From: Gluconobacter thailandicus F149-1 = NBRC 100600
GTDB lineage: Bacteria; Pseudomonadota; Alphaproteobacteria; Acetobacterales; Acetobacteraceae
Assembly (NCBI RefSeq): GCF_000964465.1
Contig: NZ_BANH01000017.1
Span: 109,353-173,352 of the forward strand
Length of the DNA: 64,000 nucleotides
Direction of reading: 5' to 3'
Numbering within the stretch: position 1 is the first letter of the stretch; every line of letters starts with the position of its first letter. Position numbers and translations under genes: made by a program. Below are positions 55,655 to 64,000 of the stretch, in pieces. The notes beneath the pieces were generated by a model. The model was given only the letters and a program-made list of their open reading frames with translations, searched no databases and had not been told where the DNA came from.

Positions 55655-57156
55655 TGGATTTCGAGCAGATCCCCGGTTCCTGGGCGGTTCCCGGTTCCTA
55701 TACCGAAATCCGTGAAGTGGCCGCGCCTGGCACGCTGGTGGGCATGCCGTTGCGGTGTGTTCTGGTGGGGCAGATCAGCGGTGGCACGGGTGTGGCCAAT
55801 ACCGTCTATTCGTCCCTGACGGCGGCGCAGGCTGTCGCTCTGTTTGGCGCGGGTTCAGCCGTTGCACAGTCCGTTGCGGCGTTTCTGAAAGAAGAGCCCA
55901 CACTCACCATTGATGCCGTGGGTGTTGCTCCGGCCGATGGAAGCGTGGCGGCTTCGGCTTCGCTGAAATTCGAGGGCACCGCCACCAGCGGCGGCACGAT
56001 GGCGGCCATTCTGGGTGGGTATCGTGTGGCGTTCACGGTGACGTCTGGCATGACGGCAGCCGAGGCGGCGCAGGCTTTTGTGGCTGCGTGCAACAGTTCA
56101 GCTGCCAATGCGACTGTCAATTATCTGAAGGCAGAGACCGGGCTTTCGGCCACGCTTGGCAGTGATGGCGTCACTGTGACGGTGCAGAGCTGGGAGAAAG
56201 GCGCGTTTACCGGCCAGTATGACGTTCGGGTTTCCAGCGCGTCTTATGATCAGGTGGACGGTCTCTCTCTGGCTGTGACACCCATGGCTGGTGGTGCGGG
56301 CCTTCCGGATGTGACGCCAGCGCTCCAGGCGTTGGGCGGCACCTGGTACACGGATCTGATCCTGCTGCTGAACGATCAGCCGAATATTACGGCAGCTCAG
56401 GTCGAGGCAAAGAGCCGCGAAAATGCGATGAAAGCGCAGGACATGCGCGTCTGGGTCGGGTTTTCCGGCACGCAGAGCCAGATCCTTGCGCTGACACAGG
56501 CATTTTCGACGGCCGAAGAGATCGTGTTGATTGCCGAGCAGGCTCCACGCTGGTCTCCGTGGATTGCGGCAGCCGTGGCGGGTGCTGAAGGCGCGCAGGC
56601 CCTGAACAGCGATCCGTCCCGGCAGTTGCAGGGCGTTGTGCTGACCGGACTGGCAGGACTTGGCCCGGATGCGGGCGATCAGTTCACGCCGATCCAGCGC
56701 AATGTGCTTTTGCATGGCGGCTGCACGACACTGAAATTCAACCGTGACGGGACTGTCAGTTTCGAGCGTGTTGTGACGACACGGCAGGTTAATCCGACGT
56801 CAGGACTTGCGCTGGATGGGCCGTGGAACGTGATGATTCCGGCGATCAATGCGCGCGTTCGGTATGAGTGGAACGCGTACTACGCGGAAAACTACCAACG
56901 GGCGAAGCTCGCTGACGTGGGCTCTTCACTGGAGAATGTTCCGGGTGTTGTGACTGTCCGGACGCTCAAGGCGTCATGGGTGGCACAGTGTCTGCTCTAT
57001 CAGGCTCAGGGCTGGATTGATGACGTTGCGACGCTTGGACCGCAGGCTGTGTTCGAGCGCGACAGTCTCGACCGGAACCGGGTCAATTCCACGCTGCCGA
57101 TCAAGCCCATGGGCTCCCTGATCGTGTTGGCCAATATCCTTCAGTCACAGGTGTAA
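55654..57156 (+). CDS. Tail sheath protein (Mu gpL)
   Basis: 500 residues from the ATG at 55654 (a GTG is directly before it). GSYTEIREVAAPGTLVGMPLR at the start and RYEWNAYYAENYQRAKLAD near the end match contractile sheath proteins of Mu-like phages. This shows the phage is a myovirus. Confidence 0.94.
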   Translation: MDFEQIPGSWAVPGSYTEIREVAAPGTLVGMPLRCVLVGQISGGTGVANTVYSSLTAAQAVALFGAGSAVAQSVAAFLKEEPTLTIDAVGVAPADGSVAASASLKFEGTATSGGTMAAILGGYRVAFTVTSGMTAAEAAQAFVAACNSSAANATVNYLKAETGLSATLGSDGVTVTVQSWEKGAFTGQYDVRVSSASYDQVDGLSLAVTPMAGGAGLPDVTPALQALGGTWYTDLILLLNDQPNITAAQVEAKSRENAMKAQDMRVWVGFSGTQSQILALTQAFSTAEEIVLIAEQAPRWSPWIAAAVAGAEGAQALNSDPSRQLQGVVLTGLAGLGPDAGDQFTPIQRNVLLHGGCTTLKFNRDGTVSFERVVTTRQVNPTSGLALDGPWNVMIPAINARVRYEWNAYYAENYQRAKLADVGSSLENVPGVVTVRTLKASWVAQCLLYQAQGWIDDVATLGPQAVFERDSLDRNRVNSTLPIKPMGSLIVLANILQSQV

Positions 57157-57159
57157 GAC

Positions 57160-57519
57160 ATGGCTCAGACGATTGGTATTTCCCAGGTCTGGTGGCGCGG
57201 GAAGAAGTACGACACCCCGAAGGGCACCAAATGGCGCATTCCGGGCATGCAAAATGAGGATCAAGACGCCAGCACGCGGACCCTTCGTTCCATGCGCTGG
57301 AACAAGGGCATGGCGCAGGCCACCATATTCATCACCAAGGACGCGGATGAAGACGATTTTGATCCAGCCCTGGGTGAAGGCGAGCTTCAGATCCAGACGG
57401 ACCTCGGCACGGTTTACGTGTTCCCGGATGCCTATGTGAAGGCAAAGCCGGATGTGCAGGACAATGGTCAGGCACCCGTGACGTGGACCCTCAACACTTA
57501 CCAGAAGATTTCAGCATGA
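57160..57519 (+). CDS. Tail tube protein (Mu gpM)
   Basis: 119 residues. ISQVWWRGKKYDTPKGTKW, TLRSMRWNKGMAQATIFITK and TDLGTVYVFPDAYV match the Mu tube family. Its end overlaps the following gene. Confidence 0.93.
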   Translation: MAQTIGISQVWWRGKKYDTPKGTKWRIPGMQNEDQDASTRTLRSMRWNKGMAQATIFITKDADEDDFDPALGEGELQIQTDLGTVYVFPDAYVKAKPDVQDNGQAPVTWTLNTYQKISA

Positions 57520-58054
57520 ATCGCAGACTTTCCATTTCCACACCGGAAGACCAGACCATCCCGGAAGCTCCTGCTCTGCCGAAGCTGCCATCAGGTTGTT
57601 CCTGGCAGGATGATGGCTCTGTGCGGATGCTTTTGAAGAAGGCTCTGACGAAAGAGACGTCTTCCCCTGCGGGTAAGCACAGTGAGGATATCTCCGAGCT
57701 GGTATTCCGGGATCTGACAGCGGGAGACATCATCGATAGCTCCGGCCTTCTCACGGGTGGCAAGCGGACGCTGTTTTTGATGTGTGCATCTTCAGGTCAG
57801 TCTGGACCGGCAGGAGAAATGCTTCTCCGCTCTATGGCGGGTAGCGATTACATCAAGGCCACGAGAATCATCGACGTTTTTACGAGCGATGGCCCGATGA
57901 CTGGAACGTCAGCCTAACGGGCCTGGCAGCGGTTCTGCATTTCGGGCGCTCTGATCTGAGGGCGCTTCGGCTGCACGAACTGCTGTTCTGGTGTGCGTCC
58001 GGACACGCCTATTCCGAGCAGGTCCGGGAGAAGACGAAGCAAGAGGAACAGTAA
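57516..58054 (+). CDS. Tail assembly chaperone gp41 with -1 frameshifted gp41/42 form
   Basis: The zero-frame product ends at 57917 (133 residues). The -1 frame is open from 57845 to the stop at 58052-58054, and has no start codon of its own. It encodes a GpE-like tail (LAAVLHFGRSDLRALRLHELLFW). A run of Ts at 57877-57881 offers a Phe UUU codon that can slip to UUU. The longer form would be about 179 residues. Lambda G/GT, P2 E/E' and Mu share this arrangement. Confidence 0.85.
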
Positions 58055-60153
58055 TGTCGGGCAATCTGACGGCACAGTTTGAACTGACGCTTGTCGATCA
58101 GATGTCCGGGCCGGTCGAGAAGATCGAGCAGATCCTCGGACGTCTGAATTCTACTCTGGACAGGTTGGGTCAGAACCGCACGTTTGATGAGGTCTGGCAA
58201 CCGGTTCCACGCTGTGCAGAGCAGACGTCCGCCCTGTCCGAGACATTGGAACAGGCCACGGCCAGTGCGGCCCGCATGGGCGAAGGTCTGGACGTGGCGG
58301 CGGTCACAGCTTCTGAAGCCGGTGCTGCCTTCGGTCGGGCGGCGGAAGAGGTCATTTCCATGGATGCGGCTCTGGCGCGGACGGGATCTGGCAGCGGTGC
58401 GGCCGTCAATGGGCTTGAGGCTGTTACGTCTGCGGCTGATCGGGCGGCGGCGGCTGTTGGCCGGGTATCGCGGGCGACCGGAGAGATGGGGCCGGTTGTG
58501 CCTGGTCGGGCTCCTGTTGAGGAAGAGCCAGAAGGTTCACCACGTGAGCGTGGCGGATACGGGCGCAGGGTCTCGGGTGCCACGCAGCATTTTCATGAGG
58601 CCACGGAACGCAGCATCGGGCAGGCTTTTGGTGCCGCAGCAGCAGGGTTCGGGTTAGTCGAGCCGGTCAAGGCCGCGTCGGAATACGACAATACCATTCG
58701 GCATATCGGGATCGGGCTGGATCTGCACGGGGCTGCGAATGACGCGTTTACCTCTGCCTTCTGGGTACAGATGGACCGTCTGGCGCGTGAAACTGGTCAG
58801 CGAGGTGAGGATCTAGCTGAAGGGGCTGGCTTCTTCTCACGTGAAGGATATAGCCAGAAGCGGTTAAACGCTGTTTTGCCGGTCGTGGCACAGATTTCCA
58901 CGGCTTATAATGCAGCTCCTGATGCTGTGGCGAAGAGTACCTTCGCGCTCCAGGAGAATATGGGCATCAATGATGCCAACCTTGGCGGAGCCCTGGCATC
59001 CATCGCATTGGCTGGAAAGTCAGCAGATCTTCCCTTCGAAAAGCTTGCCCCGCTTTTACCTCAGGTCGCAGCAGCCGCTGGAGCACTCGGTGTGCGTGGA
59101 AGGTCTGGTGTAGATGACCTTGCGGCGGCATTGGCCGTGGTGCGTAAATCGACGGGGACTGAGGGCGAAGCCGCCACCGATGCCCGTGCTTTTATCCAGG
59201 CTATCACTGGCCCTCATACAGCGGCGCAGTTTCGTAAGTACGGCGTCGATATGTTTGGAGAGGAGGACCGTGCGCGTCGGAATGGCGAAGATCCGATGCT
59301 GCATATGCTGCGCATTGTCGATCGGATCACACATCGAGGTCAGGACAGGCGTGCACTGGGCACGCTGTTCAGCAATCGAGAAGACCGGGAATTCACCCTG
59401 GCTATTCTCGGACACATGGACCAGTACGAAGATATCCATCGGCGGACTTCAGGTGCCAATCAGAGCGTTATTAACGGCGACTATGCTGACGGCATTAAAT
59501 CCCTACGCATTCAGACGAACGCTTTTGATGAAAGCTGGGAGCAGCTGGAGCGGCGGATGGGCGTCGGGTTTGCGCCGATCTTGCACAACGTCACCACGGG
59601 GTTTCATGGACTGACGGAAACGCTTGAGGGTGCTGATAAGCATCTTCCTGGTTTGACGACGGGTATTTTTGGCGTTGCCGGGGCCGCTCTTGCCGGAACG
59701 GCCGCGCTCGGGGCGCTTGGTGCCGTTTCTGGCCCGGTTGCAGCCGGGTTTGGCCTGGTCACGGCGGCTCTGGGCGTCGAGGCGGCCGCCGCGGTCGCAG
59801 CTGTGGCCAGCATCGCGATTGTCGGCGTTGCTTTGGGGGCCGTGGCTTACGGGATCTATCACAACTGGGATCACATCAAGGCCGAGTTTACTTCATTTGA
59901 GCACTGGGTTTCGGGCTGGGGTGATCGGGTCAGTGGCTATATTTCCCACGCTTTCACGCATATGGACCCGAAGATGCCGGGATCTCCGAATTCACGTGGA
60001 CCGTTGATGGTTCCCACGACCGGGCATGGCTGGAACGCGCCGGTTCATCTCCTGGTCAGTCATGATCCTGGCCTGAAGGTGACGCCTTCCGCTCATCCGT
60101 CTGTGCGGACAACAGTCATGCCCACGGGCGGGCGTATGGTGAACCGGCCATGA
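58054..60153 (+). CDS. Tail tape measure protein
   Basis: 699 residues from the ATG at 58054, overlapping the frameshift product's stop (TAATG). The first third is helical; a TP901-type tape measure region follows (TAYNAAPDAVAKSTFALQEN, ALGVRGRSGVDDLAAALAVV); hydrophobic helices lie at about residues 540-610. It is short, suggesting a short contractile tail, since length scales with the tail. Confidence 0.92.
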   Translation: MSGNLTAQFELTLVDQMSGPVEKIEQILGRLNSTLDRLGQNRTFDEVWQPVPRCAEQTSALSETLEQATASAARMGEGLDVAAVTASEAGAAFGRAAEEVISMDAALARTGSGSGAAVNGLEAVTSAADRAAAAVGRVSRATGEMGPVVPGRAPVEEEPEGSPRERGGYGRRVSGATQHFHEATERSIGQAFGAAAAGFGLVEPVKAASEYDNTIRHIGIGLDLHGAANDAFTSAFWVQMDRLARETGQRGEDLAEGAGFFSREGYSQKRLNAVLPVVAQISTAYNAAPDAVAKSTFALQENMGINDANLGGALASIALAGKSADLPFEKLAPLLPQVAAAAGALGVRGRSGVDDLAAALAVVRKSTGTEGEAATDARAFIQAITGPHTAAQFRKYGVDMFGEEDRARRNGEDPMLHMLRIVDRITHRGQDRRALGTLFSNREDREFTLAILGHMDQYEDIHRRTSGANQSVINGDYADGIKSLRIQTNAFDESWEQLERRMGVGFAPILHNVTTGFHGLTETLEGADKHLPGLTTGIFGVAGAALAGTAALGALGAVSGPVAAGFGLVTAALGVEAAAAVAAVASIAIVGVALGAVAYGIYHNWDHIKAEFTSFEHWVSGWGDRVSGYISHAFTHMDPKMPGSPNSRGPLMVPTTGHGWNAPVHLLVSHDPGLKVTPSAHPSVRTTVMPTGGRMVNRP

Positions 60154-61556
60154 GTGGAACCTTAAGCACGTTGGGTGTGGGCACGTCTGCTCTGGCTTTG
60201 TCCGGGGCGGCTGGCGGGAACCTGATAACGGGTGAGCTGTCGCGGCTTCTGACCACGGCGGCGCTTGGTGGGGTGACGTTCGACATCATCGACAGCCGGG
60301 AGGCTGCGGGGCGTCGGGTGCAGCGGTTCCTGTTTCCGGAACGGCCGGTTGAGGACCAGAAATTCCAGGACTTCGGCACGACGGATCAGCCCATCCGGAT
60401 TACGGGATATCTGGCCGGGGACGATTACGTTCTGCGGGCACAGCGCATGCGCAAGGTGTTCCTGAAGGCCGGTTCCCAGACGCTTGTGCATCCCTGGTGG
60501 GGACGTCTGCGGGTCAGGTTGATTGAGCCAGGCGAGATCCAGTTTTCTGCCACGCGCATCCGGATTGCTCAGTTTCAGGTTGTCCTGGTGCGAGATCCCG
60601 GACCGTCTGGCAGCAAGGGTCTGTTTGCCGAGATTACGGACACCCTGACGAACCTGCTGGAAGAGGCTGATGCGCTGGTGGATGAGGCTACGCTGGCGGT
60701 TCAGGCCGTTCTGGCGCCATTGGCTATTCCGTTGGCCCTGTCTTCCATGGTGGGATCTCTGCTGTCTCAGGCGTCGGGGATTTGGGACAGCCTGACGGCC
60801 ACGGCACCGCAGCCGCTTCAATCCGGCATTGCCTCGGCACAGGTGACGCTGGCGGCGGGTGTCAGTGCGCCTGTCACGAATGCAGACACGGCCTATGCCG
60901 ACAGCGTGACGGCAGCGCTGGCGGGTGTCCCGGCTGCGGTGGTGGATGCGATTACAGATCCGTCCACGTCCGTGATTGCGCCGGCACAGCAGGTTGAGGG
61001 TGAAACGACCGAGACCGTGGATGCGCAGACGGTGGCCAATATTCTGCTGTCGGGTGCGGTTCAGATCGGGGCCGTGGCAGACAGTCTGTCGTCCGTGACG
61101 TCTGTTCCAGGCGAAGCATTAGCACTGGGCGTCGTGGCGCGGGGGCTGATCGTGTCGCAGTTGCTGGGAGCGTGGGGTTCGCTGACATTCGCCAGCGGAG
61201 CGGATGCTGTGGCTGCACGGGAACGGTTCATTGCAGCGATTGATGCGCTTCTGGTGGATCTGGAGAATGCTGCGTCTTCGGGTGTCGGTGTGTCGTTGTC
61301 CGGGCTGTGGGTGGCAGTTCAGGCCGCGCGGACGGCATTGATTGCGGATTGCTCCTCTCAGGTGGGGCGTTTGCCGGTGGTGGTGTCGGTTCCTCTGAAA
61401 ACCACGGTGTCTGCCTGGACGCTGGCTTATGCGGTAGCGGGCGATGATGTGACGCAGGTTCAGGGTGTGTTTGATGATCTGGTGACCCGCAACGGGATCT
61501 CCCATCCCGCGCTAGTCGGGCCGGGTGACATCGAGGTTCTGGAGCAGACTTCGTGA
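60150..61556 (+). CDS. DNA circularisation protein N (Mu gpN, gp43)
   Basis: 468 residues. The N-terminal domain includes RRVQRFLFPERPVEDQKFQD, YLAGDDYVLRAQRMRKVF and HPWWGRLRV, typical of gpN. It is both a baseplate hub-associated protein and, in Mu, the protein that protects injected DNA ends. It overlaps both neighbours. Confidence 0.93.
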   Translation: MSGTLSTLGVGTSALALSGAAGGNLITGELSRLLTTAALGGVTFDIIDSREAAGRRVQRFLFPERPVEDQKFQDFGTTDQPIRITGYLAGDDYVLRAQRMRKVFLKAGSQTLVHPWWGRLRVRLIEPGEIQFSATRIRIAQFQVVLVRDPGPSGSKGLFAEITDTLTNLLEEADALVDEATLAVQAVLAPLAIPLALSSMVGSLLSQASGIWDSLTATAPQPLQSGIASAQVTLAAGVSAPVTNADTAYADSVTAALAGVPAAVVDAITDPSTSVIAPAQQVEGETTETVDAQTVANILLSGAVQIGAVADSLSSVTSVPGEALALGVVARGLIVSQLLGAWGSLTFASGADAVAARERFIAAIDALLVDLENAASSGVGVSLSGLWVAVQAARTALIADCSSQVGRLPVVVSVPLKTTVSAWTLAYAVAGDDVTQVQGVFDDLVTRNGISHPALVGPGDIEVLEQTS

Positions 61557-63511
61557 GTGAGACGGTTGTTTCGCACGGACGGCCGTGGATTGTCCGGATC
61601 AATGGCAAGACGATCCACAACTGGACGAGCTGTGAGGCGGGCGTGGATCTGGCAGACATTGCAGGGATTTTCCGCCTGGATTTCGTGGAGGATGTGCCAG
61701 AAGCTTCAGGCTATGTGCCGAGCCTTCGCGTGCATGATCGCGTTGAGATTGAGGTGGCGAGCGTTGTCGTCCTGAAGGGCTACATTGAGACGATCAACGT
61801 CACGGCCGATGAACATTCCCTTCATACCGTTGCAACCGGACGCGACATCACCGGAGATCTGGTGGATTGTGCGGCCAATCCGAAGGGACCGGCCGAGTAT
61901 CGGCAGATCCTGCTGGAAACGGTGGTCGGGCACCTGACCCAGCCATTCGGGCTGTCGTTGGATCGGCAGGTTGCGACGGGAGCCCCTTTCACCCTGGTTG
62001 CATTGGAGCCGTCTGACACGGTGCTTGGGGCTGTTGAGCGTCTGTCTCGTCAGCGGGGCGTTCTGGTGACGTCTGATGGTGTCAATGGTCTGGTTCTGAC
62101 GCAGGCTGGGAAGACACGGGCCAAGGATCGGTTGGTCTATCCAGGCGGAAACGTGCAGCGCATGGAAGCGCGGGTTTCGCAGCGGCATTCGGACACATGG
62201 GTCAAAGGCCAGTTCAACAGTGTTTTAAGGGGCGATAAAGCGGCGTTAAGCGCGTCTTCAGCACCAGCTGCTCCAACCGCATCAACCGGTCATGCCAAAA
62301 AAGAGCTGGCTGCGAATTGTCGATTTGGACACTGCGTTGATACGGGCGTTCCCCGGTATCGGCCGATTGTGCATCTGGCGAAATCACAGGGCGGCGGATC
62401 TGCGGCGGCCCAGGACAGCAGCAATCCGACACCGGACAGCTTTGCCCTCGGCGAAGGCGCGTCCGTTCCGGCCGGTGGAGCGTATCGGGCCGGGGCGCGG
62501 CACAAAAAGCGCCAGAAAACGGCCGTGCGTCAGGCATCTGATCCATGGACCCTTCAGGACCAGGCCATGTGGCGGATGCGGACGGCCCGTGCCCATGCCA
62601 CCGCCTATGTTTACACGGTGCCAGGGCTGAAGAATGCAGCGGGCGCGATCTGGCGGCCGAACCAGCTGGTGACGGTGAAAGACCTCTACAACGGCATTGA
62701 TGGAGACATGTTGATTGGCGCTGTGACGTGGGTCGCGACCGGGCACACCTTCGAGACCCGCATTTCGGTTGTGCCGCCTGACGCCTATGATCTCACAGGA
62801 GATGCAGACGCGCCTGCGAAAGCTGGCCATCGCAAGACGCGGCTGTCGCGGTCTGGCGCCTCTGCTCAGACCCAGCTGCTGTTTTACAGTGGGTCCAATT
62901 CGACGTCCTCGTCCGCGCTGATTGCATACGGCGGAACGGGCAATGCAGACGGGAATTTGGCATTTGCGGGAGCGGCGCTTCATCCGCAGAACAATAATGG
63001 TGGTAGCTTAGGTACGTCTAACAACGCCTGGTCCGGGATTGTCACCCAGACAGCGCCGCAGGTTGTTTCTGACGCAAACGACAAGGACATTGTCGGCACT
63101 CTGGGCGACAGTGGTTATGCGGACATTACAACAAAGCTTCGGGCTGCCTGGGCGGCAATCAGCGGCGTTGTGTATACGCTGAAAAACGGTGCGTCTGATC
63201 GTCGCCATGTTGGCGTCATTGCTCAGGTTGTACAGGCGGCTTTCACCGCGCAGGGGCTTGATCCTGCGGAATACGGCCTCTGGTGTTCAGAGCCACGAAC
63301 GCAGATCGTGACGACGAAAAACGAGGACGGTTCTACGACGATGAATGTCCAGCCAGTATACGAGGCTGACGGGAAAACGCAGGCGACCCAGCAGACGCTG
63401 CGCTATGAAGAACTCCTCTCTTTGGGGCTGTTTTGTGAGCGGCTGGAACGGTCTGATCTGACGGCCCGTGTTGTTGCGCTGGAGGCCAAGGCTTCCACGG
63501 CTGCGGCATAA
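61553..63511 (+). CDS. Baseplate hub gpP (gp44) fused to S74-type chaperone domain
   Basis: 652 residues from a GTG. Residues 1-215 and 330-415 match Mu gpP (VRINGKTIHNWTSCEAGVD; AAGAIWRPNQLVTVKDLYNG), with a low-complexity insert between. After about 415 comes a fibre-like Asn/Gly/Ser region (NNNGGSLGTSNNAWSG). The end is an intramolecular chaperone of the S74 type: candidate catalytic Ser506 and Lys511 in VVSDANDKDIVGT, then HVGVIAQVVQAAF, LRYEELLSLGLFCERLER and a final coiled coil. Mu gpP has about 380 residues. Confidence 0.85.
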   Translation: MSETVVSHGRPWIVRINGKTIHNWTSCEAGVDLADIAGIFRLDFVEDVPEASGYVPSLRVHDRVEIEVASVVVLKGYIETINVTADEHSLHTVATGRDITGDLVDCAANPKGPAEYRQILLETVVGHLTQPFGLSLDRQVATGAPFTLVALEPSDTVLGAVERLSRQRGVLVTSDGVNGLVLTQAGKTRAKDRLVYPGGNVQRMEARVSQRHSDTWVKGQFNSVLRGDKAALSASSAPAAPTASTGHAKKELAANCRFGHCVDTGVPRYRPIVHLAKSQGGGSAAAQDSSNPTPDSFALGEGASVPAGGAYRAGARHKKRQKTAVRQASDPWTLQDQAMWRMRTARAHATAYVYTVPGLKNAAGAIWRPNQLVTVKDLYNGIDGDMLIGAVTWVATGHTFETRISVVPPDAYDLTGDADAPAKAGHRKTRLSRSGASAQTQLLFYSGSNSTSSSALIAYGGTGNADGNLAFAGAALHPQNNNGGSLGTSNNAWSGIVTQTAPQVVSDANDKDIVGTLGDSGYADITTKLRAAWAAISGVVYTLKNGASDRRHVGVIAQVVQAAFTAQGLDPAEYGLWCSEPRTQIVTTKNEDGSTTMNVQPVYEADGKTQATQQTLRYEELLSLGLFCERLERSDLTARVVALEAKASTAAA

Positions 63512-63521
63512 GGAGGCTGAC

Positions 63522-64000
63522 ATGGCGGCTTCCCTGCCGATTGATAACGCCATCTGGAGCCTGCGGGCTTCAGAAACCTATGTGCCGCTGCCGTTTCCGG
63601 ACAGGGTCGTGATTGTGGCCGCGTCGGTCCCGACGGATAGCGACGGAGTGGCCTGTTCCTTTTCCCTGATGCGCGGGGACTCTGTCCTTTATGCCAACGA
63701 TAGTGGCAAATGCACCGTAGGCCTCCAGGGGCAGACGAGTGCCAGTGCGTCGAAGCATAACTTCAAAATCAAGGTGAAGAACGCCAGCAAAAATAAAGTC
63801 GCGCTCCGCTTCGACACATGGGACGAGAACACCTCTTTCACGATGAAAGCCTACGGCAGTATTCCGGGGAATTTGACGGCCTTTGACCGGTCGATGATCC
63901 GTGAAGCGGTCTGTCTGGAACTGTGGCGGCAGATCCGGCGCAGTGATCCGAACAATCCAGGCCATATCGCACCCTGGTATGCGCGCCTGAACAAAACAAC
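63522..64000 (+). CDS. CotH-like tail protein (3' end outside window)
   Basis: 159 residues are visible, with AGGAGG before the ATG. From residue 70 the pattern GQTSASASKHNFKIKVK, then FDTWDENTSFTMKAYG and FDRSMIREAVCLELWRQIRR resembles the start of the spore-coat kinase CotH family. It follows the gpP-S74 fusion in the baseplate region. The later catalytic part lies beyond the window, so the call is provisional. Confidence 0.55.
   Translation, partial: MAASLPIDNAIWSLRASETYVPLPFPDRVVIVAASVPTDSDGVACSFSLMRGDSVLYANDSGKCTVGLQGQTSASASKHNFKIKVKNASKNKVALRFDTWDENTSFTMKAYGSIPGNLTAFDRSMIREAVCLELWRQIRRSDPNNPGHIAPWYARLNKT

Noticed and set aside
42086..64000. Gene transfer agent instead of prophage
   Set aside because: Gene order and content are Mu-like with sheath, terminase and endolysin, not the RcGTA-type cluster.

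Overview
The window is a chromosomal segment of an acetic acid bacterium. Gluconobacter or a close relative (Acetobacteraceae) is an inference from gene content: a glucose-fructose-oxidoreductase-like enzyme, an alphaproteobacterial mutY/DUF721 pair, fused GcvP, and a Mu-like phage of alphaproteobacterial type. No species marker is visible. Three sequences matching or nearly matching the chromosomal parS site (12820, 27284, 32289) suggest the segment lies in the origin-proximal, ParB-loaded part of the chromosome.

Bases 1-36200 are ordinary host genes. In order: the end of a TonB-dependent receptor joined to a histidine acid phosphatase lipoprotein; ahcY; a CorA/ZntB-type transporter; small lipoproteins; catalase; a GFO/IDH/MocA oxidoreductase; mutY divergent from a DUF721 gene; a glycine-rich secreted protein; serB divergent from miaA; the ilvBNC operon; speD-speE; a MarR regulator with a perfect palindromic operator; the gcvT-gcvH-gcvP glycine cleavage genes behind a tandem glycine riboswitch; a YbaK deacylase; a copper-chaperone-like protein; a cyclic nucleotide phosphodiesterase; a TRIC channel; glnA with an unusual basic N-terminal extension; an aminotransferase; tldD; an outer-membrane protein whose start appears frameshifted; and yggT.

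At 36186 a tRNA-Ala(CGC) is followed at once by a tyrosine-type integrase gene, the usual layout of a tRNA-integrated element. The integrase loses its catalytic domain at about 37230. There the sequence changes to what looks like the left end of a Mu-like prophage: three related repeats spaced like Mu L1/L2/L3, a leftward CI/LexA-like repressor, then rightward Ner-like and ParB-like genes. The early region contains no recognisable MuA or MuB gene and a broken DUF3164 gene, so the prophage may be unable to transpose by itself.

From gemA (42086) to the window end the Mu order is well kept: Mor-type activator, endolysin, DUF2730, gp26-27, terminase, spanin-like pair, portal, gp30 with a C-terminal nuclease-like domain, gpG, protease/scaffold, decoration, major capsid, gp35-38, sheath, tube, tail chaperone with a -1 frameshift, tape measure, gpN, and gpP fused to an S74-type chaperone. 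The last gene, cut by the window end, is CotH-like. Many neighbours overlap by 1-4 bases, implying translational coupling. A matched inverted-repeat motif lies the same distance upstream of the endolysin and the protease genes, the two places where Mu has late promoters. The right end of the prophage is not in the window.
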